Positions 61,348-64,000 of a stretch of 64,000 bases of DNA are shown here, piece by piece. The stretch lies in the NCBI GenBank assembly GCA_900551615.1, contig URWN01000001.1, positions 82,169 to 146,168 on the forward strand, read 5' to 3'. Within the stretch, counting starts at the first letter, position 1. Each line of letters begins with the position of its first letter. The notes under the pieces were generated by a model that searched no databases, had not been told where the DNA came from, and was given only the letters and a program-made list of their open reading frames with translations. The translations under genes and the position numbers were made by a program. Source of the stretch: an uncultured Clostridium sp. GTDB taxonomy: Bacteria; Bacillota; Clostridia; TANB77; CAG-508.

Positions 61348-62547
61348 ATGAAAATATTAGTATTGAATTCAGGAAGCTCATCATTAAAGTATCAAGTAAT
61401 TGATATGGATACAGAAAAGATGTTAGTAAAAGGATATTTTGAAAGAATAGGACAACAAAATTCTTTTTTAACACATAAAGTAAATGGAATAAAACATAAA
61501 TTTGAAAAAAGTGTAGCAAATCATGAACAAGCATTGGAATTTGTATTCACAAGATTAACAAATGACCATTATGGTGTAATTAAAAGCTTAGATGAATTAG
61601 GTGGAATTGGGCACAGAGTTGTCCAAGGTGGAGAAAAATATTCTCAACCTGTAATAATTACAGAGGATGTTATAGCAGAGATTGAAAAGTGTAGTGATTT
61701 AGCGCCTCTACATAATCCAGCAGCAATTTTAGGAATAAATGCTTGTAAAAAAATAGCACCTAATATTCCAATGGTTGCAGTATTTGATACAGCATTTCAC
61801 CAATCAATTCCAAAGGAAAGATATATTTATCCAATACCATATGAGTATTATAAAAAATATGGTATTAGAAAGTATGGAGCTCATGGAACATCACATGAAT
61901 ATGTTGCACATCGAGTTGCAGAAATAATGGGAAAAGATATTAAAGATTTAAAAATAGTAAATTGCCATTTAGGACAAGGAGCAAGTGTATGTGCTATTCA
62001 AAATGGTAAATCTGTAGAAACAAGCATGGGACTTACACCACTTGGTGGAATACCAATGGGAACAAGAAGTGGAGATTTGGACCCATCAGTTGTGACATAT
62101 TTAATGAAAAAAGAAAACTTAACACCACAAGAAATGGAAGACATATTAAATAAAAAATCTGGAGTTTATGGTATGTCAAGAGGAGTATCAGTAGACTTTA
62201 GAGATATTGAAAATGAAGCACTAGCAGGTGGAACACATGCACAAATGGCTTTAGATATATACCATTATCTAACAGCATCATATGTTGCAAAATGTGCAGT
62301 AGCTATGGGAGGAATAGACGTACTTACATTTACAGCAGGTGTTGGAGAAAAAGGACCAATATCTAGAAAAGCAATATGCGACCAACTTGAATTCTTTGGA
62401 GTAAAAATAGATGATGAAAAAAATAAAATCAGAGGCGAAGAAGTTGAAATATCAGCAGAAGATTCAAAAGTTAAAGTCTATGTTGTTCCAACAAATGAAG
62501 AATTAATGATTGCAAGGGGATTGAGGGACGTTCTTTCAAATCCCTAA
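61348..62547 (+). CDS. ackA: Acetate kinase, copy 1 (399 aa), altered C-terminus
   Basis: Converts acetyl phosphate and ADP to acetate and ATP. ASKHA fold with LNSGSSSLKYQ at the start, GHRVVQGGEKY, VFDTAFHQSIP, CHLGQGASVCA and PTNEELMIAR near the end. The family normally ends with something like RDTxRLV. Here the last 11 residues (GLRDVLSNP and neighbours) come from an R1-like palindrome that also supplies the stop. SD AAAGGAGG. A second copy follows 100 nt later. Activity is probably kept, as the change is at the very end. Confidence 0.95.
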   Translation: MKILVLNSGSSSLKYQVIDMDTEKMLVKGYFERIGQQNSFLTHKVNGIKHKFEKSVANHEQALEFVFTRLTNDHYGVIKSLDELGGIGHRVVQGGEKYSQPVIITEDVIAEIEKCSDLAPLHNPAAILGINACKKIAPNIPMVAVFDTAFHQSIPKERYIYPIPYEYYKKYGIRKYGAHGTSHEYVAHRVAEIMGKDIKDLKIVNCHLGQGASVCAIQNGKSVETSMGLTPLGGIPMGTRSGDLDPSVVTYLMKKENLTPQEMEDILNKKSGVYGMSRGVSVDFRDIENEALAGGTHAQMALDIYHYLTASYVAKCAVAMGGIDVLTFTAGVGEKGPISRKAICDQLEFFGVKIDDEKNKIRGEEVEISAEDSKVKVYVVPTNEELMIARGLRDVLSNP

Positions 62548-62577
62548 ATTCAGGGATAAGGGGACAGCCCTTCCTGT
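62516..62577. repeat. R1-like palindromes over the end of acetate kinase copy 1
   Basis: GGGGATTGA (62516-62524) pairs with TCAAATCCCT (62536-62545) around GGGACGTTCTT. A second small one (about 62551-62576) has CAGGGATAAGGGGACAGCCC. A degenerate R2 core (GGATTATGGGGC) lies just beyond, near 62601. Confidence 0.6.
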
Positions 62578-62647
62578 GATTTCAATTTCATAGATCTGAG
62601 GATTATGGGGCAGTACGTGAATTATAAAAATAGGAGGTAAATTAAAA

Positions 62648-63838
62648 ATGAAAATATTAGTATTAAATTGTGGTAGTTCATCACTAAAATATCAATTAAT
62701 TAACATGGAAACAGAAGAAGTAATGGCTTCTGGAAAGTATGAAAGAATAGGAGAAGCAGAGGCATTTATAACACACAAAGTAAATGGACAAAAAATAGAA
62801 ATAAAAAATCCAGCATATAATCATTCAGAAGCAATAGACTTTACATTAAAACAATTTACAAATCCAGAATACAAAGTAATAGATAGCTTAGACGAAATAA
62901 ATGCAATTGGACACAGATTAGTTCATGGTGGAGAAAAAATTGCAGAATCTGTTATAATCGATGACAATGTCGTAAAAGTTCTAGAAGAATATACAGATTT
63001 AGCACCTTTACACAACCCTGCTTGTATATTAGGAATAAAAGCATGTCAAGAAGTTATGCCAGGAAAACCAATGGTAGGAGTATTTGATACAGCATTCCAT
63101 CAAACAATGCCAAAAGATAAATATATTTATCCAATACCATATGAATATTATAAAAAATATGGAGTAAGAAAATACGGATTCCATGGAACATCACATATGT
63201 TTGTTTCACAAAGACTTGCAGAGATTGAAAACAAACCATTAGAAGGTACAAAAATTGTAACATGTCATTTAGGACAAGGTTCAAGTATATGTGCTATAAA
63301 AGACGGAAAATCAGTAGATACAAGTATGGGATTAACACCACTTGGTGGACTTCCAATGGTTACAAGAAGTGGTGATTTAGACCCATCAGTTGTAACATAT
63401 ATAATGAAAAAAGAAAACTTAACACCTGCACAAATGGAAGATTTATTAAATAAAAAATCAGGACTTTCTGGTATGTCAGGACTAGTTCCAGACTTTAGAG
63501 AGATTGAAATAGCATCAAACGAAGGACAACCAGATGCTAAAATTGCAGTTGAAAACTTTAATTATACAATTGCAAGTTATGTTGCAAAATATGCAGTTGC
63601 AATGAATGGTGTTGATTATATTATATTTACAGGTGGAATTGGTGAAAATCAAATTAATATCCGTAAAGGTATTTGTGAAAAATTAGAATTTATGGGTGTT
63701 AAATTAGATGTTGACGCTAATAATATGAGAGGAGAAGAAAAAGTTATTTCTACTCCAGATTCTAAAATTAAAGTTTATGTTATTCCTACAAACGAGGAAT
63801 TGATGATAGCTAAAGAAACTTTAAGATTGGTAAAATAA
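62648..63838 (+). CDS. ackA: Acetate kinase, copy 2 (396 aa)
   Basis: Same reaction and motifs as copy 1: LNCGSSSLKYQ, GHRLVHGGEKI, VFDTAFHQTMP, CHLGQGSSICA and IFTGGIGENQ. It has the normal family end (IAKETLRLVK). It differs from copy 1 at many positions throughout, so the duplication is not recent. SD AGGAGG. The IFTGGIGEN motif is canonical here, but TFTAGVGEK in copy 1. The two may differ in substrate or expression. Confidence 0.96.
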   Translation: MKILVLNCGSSSLKYQLINMETEEVMASGKYERIGEAEAFITHKVNGQKIEIKNPAYNHSEAIDFTLKQFTNPEYKVIDSLDEINAIGHRLVHGGEKIAESVIIDDNVVKVLEEYTDLAPLHNPACILGIKACQEVMPGKPMVGVFDTAFHQTMPKDKYIYPIPYEYYKKYGVRKYGFHGTSHMFVSQRLAEIENKPLEGTKIVTCHLGQGSSICAIKDGKSVDTSMGLTPLGGLPMVTRSGDLDPSVVTYIMKKENLTPAQMEDLLNKKSGLSGMSGLVPDFREIEIASNEGQPDAKIAVENFNYTIASYVAKYAVAMNGVDYIIFTGGIGENQINIRKGICEKLEFMGVKLDVDANNMRGEEKVISTPDSKIKVYVIPTNEELMIAKETLRLVK

Positions 63839-63846
63839 TTAAAGTA

Positions 63847-63880
63847 AAAAAAGTAAGACAGTAAATGCCTTACTTTTTAC
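63847..63880 (+). terminator. Terminator after acetate kinase copy 2
   Basis: AAAAAGTAAG pairs with CTTACTTTTT around ACAGTAAATGC. Confidence 0.75.
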
Positions 63881-64000
63881 AATTTTTAATGATAATTTTA
63901 TGTTACAGTTCACAGCCAATAAAATTATTGTTTGTGTGGCACCCTCTTCCCCTTGGGTAATTATATATATTTGAGATTTCGTCCTGTTCATTGCGTTCAA
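63881..64000. other. Unassigned 3' end of the window
   Basis: The last 120 nt are somewhat richer in G and C (GGCACCCTCTTCCCCTTGGG near 63940-63960) than other intergenic sequence. No open frame, tRNA or clear hairpin could be supported. Confidence 0.3.

Noticed and set aside
63881..64000. Possible tRNA or rRNA start at the end of the window
   Set aside because: No cloverleaf or conserved rRNA sequence could be drawn from the bases present.

Overview
The window is a very AT-rich stretch of chromosome. Promoters are TTGAAA/TTGACA-N16-17-TATAAT, Shine-Dalgarno sites are AGGAGG-like, and codons are dominated by AAA, ATA, TTA and AGA. Spore genes (spoIIID, a broken yabG), veg, a dnaG-rpoD operon, the MEP isoprenoid pathway and a fermentative adhE / pta / ackA set point to an anaerobic, endospore-forming low-GC Firmicute of class Clostridia, probably one of the poorly cultured gut-type lineages. 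Genus or species cannot be told from the sequence. No tRNA, rRNA, CRISPR array or intact transposase gene was seen.

Layout. 1-5915: the 3' two thirds of a cyclic beta-1,2-glucan synthase-like gene. 6194-7291: a pilin-like surface protein. 7493-10320: an orphan WalR-like response regulator, then ispG and ispH, the last two MEP-pathway steps. 10502-13468: an Rpn-like nuclease-fold protein and a PASTA penicillin-binding protein on the minus strand. 13811-16607: the comM-dprA-yraN competence block, with dprA frameshifted. 17259-21498: rsmA, then a cell-wall group (sortase, a frameshifted M15 peptidase, an XRE regulator, an M23 peptidase). 21731-25795: adhE and a coupled coiled-coil gene. 26182-32261: small alarmone synthetase, patatin, dnaG-rpoD, an MscS channel and a small membrane protein. 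32499-37228: a two-component system, a small one-helix peptide gene and a WG-repeat protein. 37453-43575: patatin, cysteine desulfurase, an FAD protein, an unknown gene, a DUF4143 ATPase and spoIIID. 43637-50547: veg, yabG, rnc, an Elp3-like radical SAM protein, YitT, a tandem-GGDEF protein and ogg. 50593-57808: addB, pgeF, an MFS transporter and an LD-carboxypeptidase fused to a uracil-DNA glycosylase. 57994-63838: a second large pilin-like protein, pta and two tandem acetate kinase genes.

The strongest unexplained signal is a family of about 205-nt intergenic elements (13566-13767, 25811-26017, 35203-35404, plus a 3' half at 37278-37346). Their long terminal stems differ between copies, yet each is self-complementary. 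The inner loops and the apical TTCAC/GTGRA hairpin are shared. That is the reverse of a MITE and looks like a structured RNA or single-stranded DNA element. A second theme is a family of short palindromes (R1, core AAAAGGGACGG) that sit on or next to stop codons. One copy has no stop codon and joins two genes into one reading frame; another has replaced the C-terminus of an acetate kinase. Three genes (dprA, the M15 peptidase, yabG) each carry what looks like a single-base insertion, so either local decay or indel errors in the assembly should be considered.
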